Shown: piece after piece, positions 26,181-33,709 of the stretch | Numbering within the stretch: position 1 is the stretch's first letter | Layout of the letters: every line of letters starts with the position of its first letter | From: Sphingomonas sp. 8AM | GTDB taxonomy: Bacteria; Pseudomonadota; Alphaproteobacteria; Sphingomonadales; Sphingomonadaceae | NCBI RefSeq assembly: GCF_902506455.1 | Contig: NZ_LR733844.1 | Span: 596,315 to 660,314, forward strand | Reading direction: 5' to 3' | DNA: 64,000 nt | The notes under the pieces: model-generated | Told to the model about the DNA's origin: nothing | Database searches by the model: none | What the model saw: the letters and a program-made list of their open reading frames with translations, nothing else | Position numbers and translations under genes: made by a program

Positions 26181-26184
26181 TCCG

Positions 26185-27207
26185 ATGCGGATCGCGATCG
26201 TCACCGATGCCTGGGCGCCACAGGTCAATGGGGTCGTCCGCACGCTGGAGAATGTCATCGCGGAGCTGCGCAACAACGGGCATGAGGTGCTGGTCGTCTC
26301 GCCCGCCGACGCTCCGTCGGTCCCCTGCCCAACCTATCCCGAGATCCGGTTGGCGCTGATACCCCCCGCGGCAATCGGACGGCGGATCGCCCGGTTTGGC
26401 GCAGAGGCGGTGCATGTCGCGACCGAAGGCCCCCTCGGCGTCGCGGCGCGGCACTGGTGCCTGTCGCGCCGGCTACCGTTTACCACTGCCTATCACACGC
26501 AATTTCCCGATTATGTCGCGGCGCGCACCGGCGCGAATCCGGAGTGGATCTGGCGGTACGTCCGCTGGTTCCACACCCCCGCCGCCGCGGTGCTCGCCTC
26601 GACCCCGACGATCGAGCGCGCGCTCAACGCGCATGGCCTGACCCGCATCCGTCGCTGGGGTCGCGGCGTCGCCCCCCTCTTCCGGCCCCAGGGCGAGCGC
26701 AACGCCGCGATGGCCACGCTGCCAGGCCCGATACTCCTCCATGTCGGGCGCGTGGCCGTCGAGAAGAACATCGCCGCCTTCCTCGCCGTGGATATACCCG
26801 GCACGAAGGTGGTGGTCGGCGACGGCCCGGCGCGCGGCGCGCTGGAACGGCAATACCCGGATGCGATCTTCCTCGGCGCCTTGTTCGGCGAGGCGCTCGC
26901 CGACGCCTATCGCGCCGCCGATGTTCTGGTCTTCCCCAGCCGGACCGACACGTTCGGACTGGTGATGGTCGAGGCGCTGGCGTGCGGCACCCCGGTCGCC
27001 GCTTTTCCGGTCGCGGGGCCCGTCGACGTGCTCACGCCCGACACGGGCGCGATGCACGAGGAGCTGTCCGTCGCGATCACGCGTGCGCTGACACTCGACC
27101 GGGCCGCCTGCGCCGCGGCAGGTGCGCAATTTACCTGGCCGGCCAGCGCGCAGCAGTTCCTTGACGCGCTGCAACCCTTCGGCGCCGCGCTCGCCCGCGC
27201 TTCGTGA
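26185..27207 (+). CDS. GT4-family glycosyltransferase (MgtA-like)
   Basis: This 340-aa retaining GT-B enzyme begins with MRIAIVTDAWAPQVNGVVRT, the usual start of GT4 mannosyl- and glucosyltransferases of the MgtA/PimB group. It has TTAYHTQFPDYVAAR in the acceptor domain and, in the donor domain, HVGRVAVEKNI, VVVGDGPARGALE and FPSRTDTFGLVMVEALACGTP (the E-x7-E nucleotide-sugar motif). It forms a two-gene unit with the LpxH-like phosphatase. Candidate products are a hexosylated diacylglycerol, glycosphingolipid or inositol lipid; donor and acceptor are not decided by sequence. A terminator follows. Confidence 0.83.
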   Translation: MRIAIVTDAWAPQVNGVVRTLENVIAELRNNGHEVLVVSPADAPSVPCPTYPEIRLALIPPAAIGRRIARFGAEAVHVATEGPLGVAARHWCLSRRLPFTTAYHTQFPDYVAARTGANPEWIWRYVRWFHTPAAAVLASTPTIERALNAHGLTRIRRWGRGVAPLFRPQGERNAAMATLPGPILLHVGRVAVEKNIAAFLAVDIPGTKVVVGDGPARGALERQYPDAIFLGALFGEALADAYRAADVLVFPSRTDTFGLVMVEALACGTPVAAFPVAGPVDVLTPDTGAMHEELSVAITRALTLDRAACAAAGAQFTWPASAQQFLDALQPFGAALARAS

Positions 27208-27258
27208 GCGCGCGCTTGCCCTAACGCGCGCCACGCACTAAGTCCCTCGGTAACAGGC

Positions 27259-27285
27259 GGCCGCTCCGGGAAGGGGCGGCCCTTT
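27259..27285 (+). terminator. Rho-independent terminator after the glycosyltransferase
   Basis: The stem GGCCGCTCC (27259-27267) pairs with GGGGCGGCC (27273-27281) with one G:T pair, and CTTT follows. It lies in the 99-nt gap before trcR. Confidence 0.65.
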
Positions 27286-27306
27286 GCATTTATGGAGACT
27301 GTCCGC

Positions 27307-27984
27307 ATGGCCCAGCCGCTCATGCCTCACGCGACCGCCTCGTGGCTCGTCGACAATACCGCACTGTCCTTTGAGCAGATCGCCGATTTCTGCGGGCTGC
27401 ACATTCTCGAGGTGCAGGCGATCGCCGACGACACTGCTGCGACCAAGCTGACCGGGCGCGACCCCGTCCGCGCGCACGAGCTGACGCAGGACGAGATCGA
27501 CAAGGCGCAGGCCAACCCCAATTATCGCATGACGATGACCAAGGGCCCGGACCAGGTGCGCCGCACCAAGGGGCCGCGCTATACGCCGGTCAGCAAGCGG
27601 CAGGACAAGCCCGACGGCATCGCCTGGATCATCCGCAACCACCCGGAAATCTCCGACGGGGCCATCAGCAACCTGATCGGCACCACGCGCACGACGATCG
27701 CGGCCATCCGCGACCGCAGCCACTGGAACATCGGCAACATTACGCCGAAGGACCCGGTGACGCTGGGCCTGACCACGCAGCGCGAGCTGGACACTGCGGT
27801 CAACAAGGCGGCGAAAGCCGCCGGCATCGAGCAGGCGCCCACCGACACGCGTCTGGACGGCGATCGCGAGGCGCTGATCGCGTCACTTCGCGCGCAGCGC
27901 GAACAGGCCGCGCGCGATGCCGAGAATGGCGTGGAGAGCGGCGCCGCGGCGCGCCCGGCGTTCGAGGACCCGTTCCGCCGCTGA
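27307..27984 (+). CDS. trcR: Cell cycle transcriptional regulator TrcR (DUF1013)
   Basis: This 225-aa protein belongs to the alphaproteobacterial DUF1013 family, now annotated as cell-cycle regulator TrcR. Characteristic blocks are LMPHATASWLVDNTALSFEQ, ADFCGLHILEVQAIADD, NYRMTMTKGPDQ and DGIAWIIRNHPEISDGAISN followed by GTTRTTIAAIRDRSHWN. The two blocks look like helix-turn-helix units. Start MAQPLM (27307) is preferred over the ATG 15 nt upstream because GGAG is well placed and MAQPLMP is the family start. Together with gcrA this gives two cell-cycle regulators in the window. The C-terminal 40 residues are charged and probably disordered. Confidence 0.88.
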   Translation: MAQPLMPHATASWLVDNTALSFEQIADFCGLHILEVQAIADDTAATKLTGRDPVRAHELTQDEIDKAQANPNYRMTMTKGPDQVRRTKGPRYTPVSKRQDKPDGIAWIIRNHPEISDGAISNLIGTTRTTIAAIRDRSHWNIGNITPKDPVTLGLTTQRELDTAVNKAAKAAGIEQAPTDTRLDGDREALIASLRAQREQAARDAENGVESGAAARPAFEDPFRR

Positions 27985-28008
27985 TTAGAGCGGTAGAGCT
28001 ATTTTCGT

Positions 28009-28092
28009 CGTCCCGGACTTGATCCGGGACCCCGCTTCCTTCTGTCCTTCGCCCGAAGAGCGCGGCCTTGGATCTGGTCCGTGACGACGAGG
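28009..28092. repeat. Palindromic repeat family B, decayed copy
   Basis: The left arm GTCCCGGACTTGATCCGGGACCC is intact, while the right arm (CTTGGATCTGGTCCGTGACG) has lost several pairs. It lies downstream of trcR, next to repeat A copy 5. Confidence 0.65.
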
Positions 28093-28104
28093 CTAGATGT
28101 CCGT

Positions 28105-28175
28105 CATTGCGCGCATAGCGAAGCAATCCAGGAAGTCCTGATCCGGCCCTGGATTGCTTCGCTATGCTCGCAATG
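28105..28175. repeat. Palindromic repeat family A, copy 5
   Basis: This 71-nt copy has arm bases GCATAGCG paired with CGCTATGC, another paired double change relative to the common GCGTAGCG/CGCTACGC. It lies in the convergent trcR/ypfJ-like gap. Confidence 0.9.
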
Positions 28176-28185
28176 ACGACGATGG

Positions 28186-28217
28186 GTCGGGGCGAGCGAC
28201 TTCCCGCCCGCCCCGAC
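28186..28217 (-). terminator. Possible terminator hairpin after the zinc metallopeptidase
   Basis: GTCGGGGCG (28186-28194) pairs with CGCCCCGAC (28209-28217) just past the stop of the minus-strand peptidase gene. No T-run follows, so it may be only a processing or stabilising hairpin. Confidence 0.35.
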
Positions 28218-28222
28218 GACCG

Positions 28223-29128
28223 TCAGATCGCCCCCGAGAAGGTGTCGCACACGCCCGGGTTGCCGTTGCTCTCGATGCCACGTCGCAGCCATGCCTGCCG
28301 CTGCGCCGAGGTGCCATGCGTGAAGCTGTCCGGCACCACACGCCCCTGCGCCTCACGCTGCAAGGTGTCGTCACCGATCGCCTGCGCCGCGCGCATCCCT
28401 TCCTCGACGTCGCCCGGATCGAGACGATCGCGGTTCATCGATGCCCACACGCCGGCATAGCAATCCGCTTGCAACTCCAGCCGGACCGACAGCGCGTTGC
28501 CCTCGGCTTCGCTCGCACGCCGCTGCGCCTGCTGCACCTCGGTCGACGTGCCGAGCAGATTCTGGATGTGGTGGCCGAATTCATGCGCGATCACGTAATA
28601 TTGCGCGAAGTCGCCGCCGGCTTTGTACTTGTTGGCCAGCTCGTCGAAGAAGCTGGTATCAAGGTAGATGCCGCGATCGGTCGGGCAATAGAACGGCCCC
28701 ATCGCCGACATCGCGGCGCCGCAGCCCGACTGGCCGCTGCCGCTGAAGAATTGCAGCTTCGGCGCGCTGAACTGCTGGTTCTGGCTCGCGAAAATCTTTT
28801 CCCACGTATTCTGCGCGTTGCTGAAGGCGCGGCACGTATCACGTCGCGCCGTCGAGACGTCGCAGACCTGTTGCACCGTCTCGCGCGACGGTGCGCTCAC
28901 CTGCGGCGAAGTGCCGCCTCCCCCGCCCAGCATCCCGCCGAGATTGCCGAGTCCACCGAACACCGCGAGCAGCAGCAGCACCACCACAATGCCGCCACAG
29001 CCGAAGCGGCTGCCGATCATCGGCAACAGCCCCAGCAAAAATCCGCCGCCGCCCCCGCCGCCTAGCCCGCCGCCGCCGCCGCGAGCCTCACCGACATTGA
29101 TATCATTGTCATAATCGTCGAGCCGCAT
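28223..29128 (-). CDS. Neutral zinc metallopeptidase (YpfJ family)
   Basis: This 301-aa membrane-anchored protein of the YpfJ/KPN_02809 family starts MRLDDYDNDINV. It continues through glycine-rich runs and one membrane helix (GIVVVLLLLAVFGGLG). The outward domain holds the zinc motif HEFGHH (in YVIAHEFGHHIQNLLG), preceded by CPTDRGIYLDTSFFDEL and followed by RLELQADCYAGVWA with the third-ligand Glu/Asp region and HGTSAQRQAWLRRG. Length is normal. Substrates of this family are not established. It is monocistronic and convergent with trcR. Confidence 0.87.
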   Translation of the reverse strand: MRLDDYDNDINVGEARGGGGGLGGGGGGGFLLGLLPMIGSRFGCGGIVVVLLLLAVFGGLGNLGGMLGGGGGTSPQVSAPSRETVQQVCDVSTARRDTCRAFSNAQNTWEKIFASQNQQFSAPKLQFFSGSGQSGCGAAMSAMGPFYCPTDRGIYLDTSFFDELANKYKAGGDFAQYYVIAHEFGHHIQNLLGTSTEVQQAQRRASEAEGNALSVRLELQADCYAGVWASMNRDRLDPGDVEEGMRAAQAIGDDTLQREAQGRVVPDSFTHGTSAQRQAWLRRGIESNGNPGVCDTFSGAI

Positions 29129-29253
29129 ACACGCCTCCCCTGCCAAGGCTGATCGTTACCGTCGCGGCATGAATGCGTGCGCCCCGGTACGGGTTGCAAC
29201 AGTCGCGTGGCGCGCCGATGGAATGGGCAGACACGTCAACGAAAGGCCCGGCA

Positions 29254-30039
29254 ATGTTCCTCAAGGACAAGAGCGCGATCGTCACCGGATCGACCTCGGG
29301 CATCGGTCTGGCGGTCGCGCGTGCGCTGGCCGAGGCGGGCGCGCACGTTATGCTCAATGGCTTTGGCGACGGCGCTGCGATCGAGGAAGCGCGCGCCAGC
29401 GTCGCCGCGCCTGGTACTGGCGAGGTGTTGTACGATGCCGCCGACGCCGGCGATCCCGCGGCGATCGCCACGCTGGTGGCGCGCACGCACGAGGCCTGGG
29501 GTGGCCCGGACATCATCGTCAACAATGCCGGCATCCAGTACGTTTGCGGCATCGCTGATTTTCCGCCCGAGAAATGGGACGCGATTATCGCGCTCAATCT
29601 TACCGGCCCGTTCCACATGATGCGCGCCGCGGTGCCGCACATGCGCGCCCGCGGCTGGGGACGGATCATTTCGACCGCCTCGGCGCACAGCCTGGTCGCA
29701 AGCCCCAACAAGTCCGCTTACGTCGCCGCCAAGCATGGGCTCGTCGGCCTGACCAAGACCGTCGCACTGGAAACCGCGCCCCAGGGGATTACGGCGAATT
29801 GCATTTCACCCGGCTATGTCTGGACACCGCTGGTCGAACAGCAGATCCCCGACACGATGAAGGCGCGCGGGCTGACGCGCGAACAGGTGGTCGACGACGT
29901 GCTGCTCGCCGCGCAGCCGACCAAGGAGTTCGTAACCCCCGAACAGGTCGCTGCGCTGGCGCTATTTCTATGCCGCGATGAGGCGAAGGCGATCACCGGC
30001 GCGAACCTGTCGGTCGACGGTGGCTGGACCGCCGCGTGA
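29254..30039 (+). CDS. 3-hydroxybutyrate dehydrogenase (SDR)
   Basis: This 261-aa classical short-chain dehydrogenase oxidises D-3-hydroxybutyrate to acetoacetate, a step in polyhydroxybutyrate use. It shows TGSTSGIGLAVARALAEAG (NAD site), VNNAGIQYVCGIADF, the catalytic serine in STASAHSLVASPNKSAY with YVAAKHG (YxxxK), and FVTPEQVAALALFLCRDEA. The NNAGIQY and SAHSLVASP stretches are typical of BdhA. The start at MFLKDKSAIV matches the family. The stop overlaps the GTG start of the DUF4893 gene (GTGA). Confidence 0.88.
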   Translation: MFLKDKSAIVTGSTSGIGLAVARALAEAGAHVMLNGFGDGAAIEEARASVAAPGTGEVLYDAADAGDPAAIATLVARTHEAWGGPDIIVNNAGIQYVCGIADFPPEKWDAIIALNLTGPFHMMRAAVPHMRARGWGRIISTASAHSLVASPNKSAYVAAKHGLVGLTKTVALETAPQGITANCISPGYVWTPLVEQQIPDTMKARGLTREQVVDDVLLAAQPTKEFVTPEQVAALALFLCRDEAKAITGANLSVDGGWTAA

Positions 30040-30656
30040 GGCGCGTCGCGGGCGCGCTGCTGCTGTGTCTTGCCGGGCTCGCTACACAGATATGCGGCGC
30101 CGCCGCGAACCCGCTCGCCGCGGCGCCTGACTGGCGACGGCTCGCGACCCCTGCCGACCGCGACCGGCTGCGTCGCTGGTACGAGGCATGGACTCAGGGG
30201 CTGGCGCAGGCGCGTCCGGTTGCCGGCGCGGATCTCGCCGCGCAGGGGGCGCTCTTCGCGATCGACGCCGCGCTGGACGATCCGGCGCCGCCGGTCGGCA
30301 CCTATCGCTGCCGCACCTTCAAGCTGGGCAGCAAAGGAGCCGTTGGAACGGGCTTCGTGAGCTATCCATGGTTCGATTGCCGGGTCGCGGCCGTCGGAGA
30401 GCAGCTCGAATTGATGAAGCTGGGCGGCTCGCAACGGCAGGTCGGGCTGCTCTACCGCGCCGACCCGACGCGCGCGGCATTTCTCGGCACGCTGCTGCTC
30501 GGCGACGAATCGCGCGCTTATGGCTACGGTGCCGACGCGACCCGCAACGTCGCGGGCTGGGTGGAGCGGATCGGCCCACATCGCTGGCGGCTGGTGATGC
30601 CCTATCCGGCATTCGAGTCGACGATCGACGTGCTGGAGCTGGTGCCAGCTGGGTAA
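30036..30656 (+). CDS. DUF4893-family exported protein
   Basis: This 206-aa protein uses a GTG start in a 4-nt overlap with the preceding dehydrogenase. MRRVAGALLLCLAGLATQICGAAA is a signal peptide. The mature part contains DWRRLATPADRDRLRRWYEAW, VGTYRCRTFKLG, VSYPWFDCRV and GDESRAYGYGADATRNVAGW, the DUF4893 pattern. The two cysteines (YRC, FDC) probably pair. Function of the family is unknown; the aromatic beta-rich core suggests a small lipocalin-like or barrel fold. Confidence 0.72.
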   Translation: MRRVAGALLLCLAGLATQICGAAANPLAAAPDWRRLATPADRDRLRRWYEAWTQGLAQARPVAGADLAAQGALFAIDAALDDPAPPVGTYRCRTFKLGSKGAVGTGFVSYPWFDCRVAAVGEQLELMKLGGSQRQVGLLYRADPTRAAFLGTLLLGDESRAYGYGADATRNVAGWVERIGPHRWRLVMPYPAFESTIDVLELVPAG

Positions 30657-30718
30657 ACCGGTCCTTCGTCGCAATACAATGCGGGATCCCGGCTAAGACC
30701 CAGCGTGACGAACCGGGT

Positions 30719-31345
30719 TCATTCCCGCTTCCCCGGGGTGCTCTCCGGCGCATCGACCGGCACCACACCATCGATTGCGGGCAGCGTCGCCAGATATTCC
30801 TTCCCGCTCTTGTCGATCCCTGTCACCGCCTGCGGCTGCGCGGCCATGACGGCACGCAGATAGCCGCTCGGCTTCTTCATCAGCTTTGGAAAATCGACGA
30901 TCGTCAGTCCGGAGCGCCGCGCCGCCTCGCGCACGAAGGTTACGCAGTTTCGTTTGTTGAGATTGTAGGTCGAATCGCCCGTGCGCTCATGCCACTCGCG
31001 GATCAGCGCCACGATCGCGCCATATTGCGCGTCGGTCAGTTTGCGCGAGAAGCGGACGTGGCTGCCCGCCATATAGCCGGGCTTCGGTCGTTCAACCCGT
31101 CCGGCGACGTTGCCGAACAGGATCGCGGGGGTCAGCGACCGCGCCGTGAAGCCATAGGCCGCGTCGACCGGCACCCCGCCGCCATCGGGGGTGCCGCGCA
31201 GCATGAAGAAGGCGTGTGGAAAGCTGTTGCCGAAATCGCGGCTCCAGAAGGTGATCGTCACCGCCGCCTGCGCCGGCCATGCCGCGAACGCGACCAGCAG
31301 CAACGTCAGCCGCCCCAGCCAGCGTCGCAGCTGCCGGTCAGGCAC
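30719..31345 (-). CDS. Exported protein, possible papain-like fold
   Basis: This 208-aa protein has signal LLLVAFAAWPAQA. The mature part opens with VTITFWSRDFGNSFPHAFFML and carries YNLNKRNCVTFVREAARRSG. A His in a strand near the N-terminus with an Asn-Cys at a helix start further along is the arrangement of permuted NlpC/P60-like (YiiX/LRAT) hydrolases, in which Cys and His form the active site. I do not recognise the exact family, and the catalytic role is inference. Its start lies inside the 3' end of the aldo/keto reductase gene (8-nt overlap), so the two are co-transcribed. Confidence 0.65.
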   Translation of the reverse strand: MPDRQLRRWLGRLTLLLVAFAAWPAQAAVTITFWSRDFGNSFPHAFFMLRGTPDGGGVPVDAAYGFTARSLTPAILFGNVAGRVERPKPGYMAGSHVRFSRKLTDAQYGAIVALIREWHERTGDSTYNLNKRNCVTFVREAARRSGLTIVDFPKLMKKPSGYLRAVMAAQPQAVTGIDKSGKEYLATLPAIDGVVPVDAPESTPGKRE

Positions 31346-32288
31346 CTGCGGTGGTCAGCCGCTCGAGTTGGTCGGCGGTCAACCGGATCGCGGTCGCGCC
31401 GAGCAGTTCCTCGACCTGCGTCGCCGAGGTGGCGCTCGCGATCGGCGCCGTCACGCCCGGCTGCGCGATCAACCACGCCAGCGCGATCTGCGCCAGCGTC
31501 GCGCCGCTCTCCGCGGCGACCGCATCCATTGCCCCGAGCACGGCGGCGCCCCTGCCGTCGAGCAGATCGCCCATCCGCGCGCCACGGACACTTTTCGAGA
31601 GATCGTCGCTCGTTCGGTACTTGCCGGTCAGGAATCCCGAGGCCAGCCCATAATAGGGTACGACGCCGACGTTCTCGGTCACGCAATAATCCTGCAGCTC
31701 GCCCTCGAATCTGTGACGGCTGACCAGATTATATTCGGGCTGCAGCACCTGGTAATGCGGCAGTGCCGCCGCGCGCGCTGCTTCGACCGCTGCTTTCAGC
31801 CGGCCAGCGTGGAAATTGGATGCGCCCAGCACGCGAACCTTGCCGGCCTGCACCAGCGTCGCAAACGCCTCCGCGACCGCCTCCTGCGGCTGCTGCTCGT
31901 CGTCCTGATGCGCGAAATAGAGGTCGATCCGATCGGTACCGAGCCGCAGCAGCGACGCCTCGCACGCCGCAACGATCCGTGCCGGTGCCAGCTTCTCGCC
32001 GCCTTCGCCCGGCAACATCCCGACCTTGGTGGCGATCAACACCCGGTCCCGCACACCGCGTTCGCGCAGCCATGCACCGATCATCGTCTCCGATTCGCCA
32101 CCCCGATGGCCATCGACCCAGGCGGAGTAGACATCGGCGGTATCGATCATCGTCCCGCCGCCTGCGACGAACGCGTCGAGCACGGCGAACGACGCGTCGC
32201 GGTCCGCGGTCCAGCCGAAGACGTTACCGCCAAGCACCAGCGGGATGATCCGCAGTTCGGATGCGCCGAGGCGCCGCTTGTCGGTCAT
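31338..32288 (-). CDS. Aldo/keto reductase
   Basis: This 316-aa NADPH-dependent (beta/alpha)8 oxidoreductase starts KRRLGASELRIIPLVLGGNV. It has the catalytic tetrad blocks DTADVYSAW (Asp, Tyr), IATKVG (Lys) and LYFAHQDDEQQP (His). VLGASNFHAGRL and LQPEYNLVSR follow, and the C-terminal cofactor region includes PIASATSATQVEELL. It is the AKR11/12-like YghZ/Tas type. Substrate unknown. The start MTDKRR is the family start; the open frame upstream is unrelated. It overlaps the following exported-protein gene by 8 nt. Confidence 0.87.
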   Translation of the reverse strand: MTDKRRLGASELRIIPLVLGGNVFGWTADRDASFAVLDAFVAGGGTMIDTADVYSAWVDGHRGGESETMIGAWLRERGVRDRVLIATKVGMLPGEGGEKLAPARIVAACEASLLRLGTDRIDLYFAHQDDEQQPQEAVAEAFATLVQAGKVRVLGASNFHAGRLKAAVEAARAAALPHYQVLQPEYNLVSRHRFEGELQDYCVTENVGVVPYYGLASGFLTGKYRTSDDLSKSVRGARMGDLLDGRGAAVLGAMDAVAAESGATLAQIALAWLIAQPGVTAPIASATSATQVEELLGATAIRLTADQLERLTTAGA

Positions 32289-32346
32289 GACGTTCGTCCC
32301 GCTGGAGAAACCGCCGCAGCTGCGATCAGCCGCGACGGCAGTCACA

Positions 32347-32643
32347 TCAGTTCTTGTCGCGCAGATCCTCGCCCGCCCGCACCATCGCGTTCCCGGTCGC
32401 GTCCGCGGCGCGGTCACCGCTGTTCTTCAGCGCATCGCCGGTGCGGTCGAGGCTGTTCTCGGCCTTGTCGAGCGCGCGATCGGTCGCCGCGTCGACGTCG
32501 TTCACAGCGTTCGAGGTGGTCGCCGTGGTATCGGCAGCGATCGCGTTGCCGGCTTCGGCGGTCTGGTTCTGCGCATGCTGGCTGCATGCGGCGAGGCCCA
32601 GCGCGGTGGCGGCGATCAGGCCGGTGGTGAAAAGACGCTTCAT
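32347..32643 (-). CDS. Small Ala/Asp-rich lipoprotein
   Basis: This 98-aa lipoprotein has signal MKRLFTTGLIAATALGLAAC with lipobox LAAC. The mature part is built of helical, Ala/Asp/Asn-rich segments (TTSNAVNDVDAATDRALDKA, ENSLDRTGDALKNSGDRAAD) with roughly 11-residue periodicity, likely forming an amphipathic or coiled-coil rod. Small lipoproteins like this are abundant in sphingomonads, and function is unknown. It stands upstream of the aldo/keto reductase with 58 nt between. Confidence 0.7.
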   Translation of the reverse strand: MKRLFTTGLIAATALGLAACSQHAQNQTAEAGNAIAADTTATTSNAVNDVDAATDRALDKAENSLDRTGDALKNSGDRAADATGNAMVRAGEDLRDKN

Positions 32644-32735
32644 CAGGTTTCTCCCTGTTTCGTTACGCCGGCAAAATAGCCGCAGCGGCAACGCGAACGA
32701 AAGATGCGGGTAAAAGGTTCATCGCCGCTCCTGCG

Positions 32736-32770
32736 TTGACCCATATAAAGATATCTTTATATGTGGTCGC
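32736..32770 (+). promoter_or_regulatory. ArsR operator overlapping a leaderless-type promoter
   Basis: A perfect 22-nt palindrome at 32742-32763 (half CATATAAAGAT, other half ATCTTTATATG) lies directly before the ArsR-methyltransferase ATG. A TTGACC -35 at 32736-32741 and TATATG -10 at 32758-32763 with 16-nt spacing would start transcription around 32770, essentially at the ATG. Repressor binding would cover both promoter elements. No Shine-Dalgarno sequence precedes the ATG. Confidence 0.65.
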
Positions 32771-33709
32771 ATGAAGCTAGCCCTCGACATCTTCCGCGCG
32801 CTTGCCGACGCCTCGCGGCTGCGGATCGTCGCGCTGCTCGGCACCATGGAATTGTCGGTCGGCGAACTGGCGCAGGTGCTGGGGCAAAGCCAGCCTCGCG
32901 TGTCGCGCCACGTCAAGATCCTGTGCGATGCCGGCCTCGCGGAGCGGCGCAAGGAAGGCAGCTGGGTCTTCGTAGCGCTCGGCGAGGCGGCCCGCGTCGC
33001 GCCGGTGATGGCGGCGCTCGACGCATATGGCGTCGCGGCGGAGGTCGAGTCCGATGTCGCGCGACTGTCGGCGGTGCGCGCCGACCGTGCGGCAGCGGCG
33101 GCGGCATGGTTCGAGGCTCATGCCGACGAATGGGATGCGATCCGCTCGCTGCATGTTGCGGAGGATCAGGTTGAGGCCGCGATGCGGACATTGCTCGGAC
33201 CGGCGCCGCTCGGGCGGTTGATCGACATCGGTACAGGCACCGGCCGGATGATCGAGCTGTTCGCCCCTCGCGCAACGCATGTGCTGGGGATCGACAAGAG
33301 CAGCGAGATGCTGCGACTGGCGCGCGCGCGGGTCGGTGAGCAGGCCGAACTGCGGCAAGCCGATCTTTACGCTTTGCCGGTAGCCGATGGCGGGGTCGAT
33401 GTGGCGATCCTCCATCATGTCCTGCATTTCGCGCAGCAGCCCGGCGCGGCGATCGCGGAGGCAGCACGCGTGCTCGATGCATTCGGGCGGTTGCTGATCG
33501 CGGATTTCGCCAGCCACGATCGCGAGGAGTTGCGCGCGCGCGATGCGCACACGCGGCTCGGCTTCGCCGACGCGCAGGTCGCGGGCTGGTTCGCCACTGC
33601 CGGGCTGGCGCTGGAACGGGTCGAAACCCTCGAAGGCGGCGAACTGACGGTCAAATTATGGCTCGGGCGCAAACACGGCGTCCCGGTGCGGGAGGTAAAG
33701 GCGGCATGA
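32771..33709 (+). CDS. ArsR regulator fused to SAM-dependent methyltransferase domain
   Basis: The first 90 or so residues of this 312-aa protein form an ArsR winged helix (FRALADASRLRIVALLG, SVGELAQVLGQSQPRVSRHV, KILCDAGLAERRKEGSWVF). The rest is a class I methyltransferase with RLIDIGTGTGRMIELFA (SAM motif I), VLGIDKSSEMLRLARARVGE and LHHVLHFAQQPGAAIAEAAR. ArsR-methyltransferase proteins heading metF/metH operons act in several proteobacteria as repressors responding to S-adenosylhomocysteine or SAM, and that role is inferred here. Its stop overlaps the metF ATG (ATGA). The start at MKLALD places the palindrome immediately upstream. Confidence 0.87.
   Translation: MKLALDIFRALADASRLRIVALLGTMELSVGELAQVLGQSQPRVSRHVKILCDAGLAERRKEGSWVFVALGEAARVAPVMAALDAYGVAAEVESDVARLSAVRADRAAAAAAWFEAHADEWDAIRSLHVAEDQVEAAMRTLLGPAPLGRLIDIGTGTGRMIELFAPRATHVLGIDKSSEMLRLARARVGEQAELRQADLYALPVADGGVDVAILHHVLHFAQQPGAAIAEAARVLDAFGRLLIADFASHDREELRARDAHTRLGFADAQVAGWFATAGLALERVETLEGGELTVKLWLGRKHGVPVREVKAA

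Noticed and set aside
32644..32770. SAM or cobalamin riboswitch before the methionine operon
   Set aside because: The upstream gap is only about 127 nt and ends in a promoter placed at the ATG, leaving no leader. Regulation by the ArsR-type protein explains the site better.
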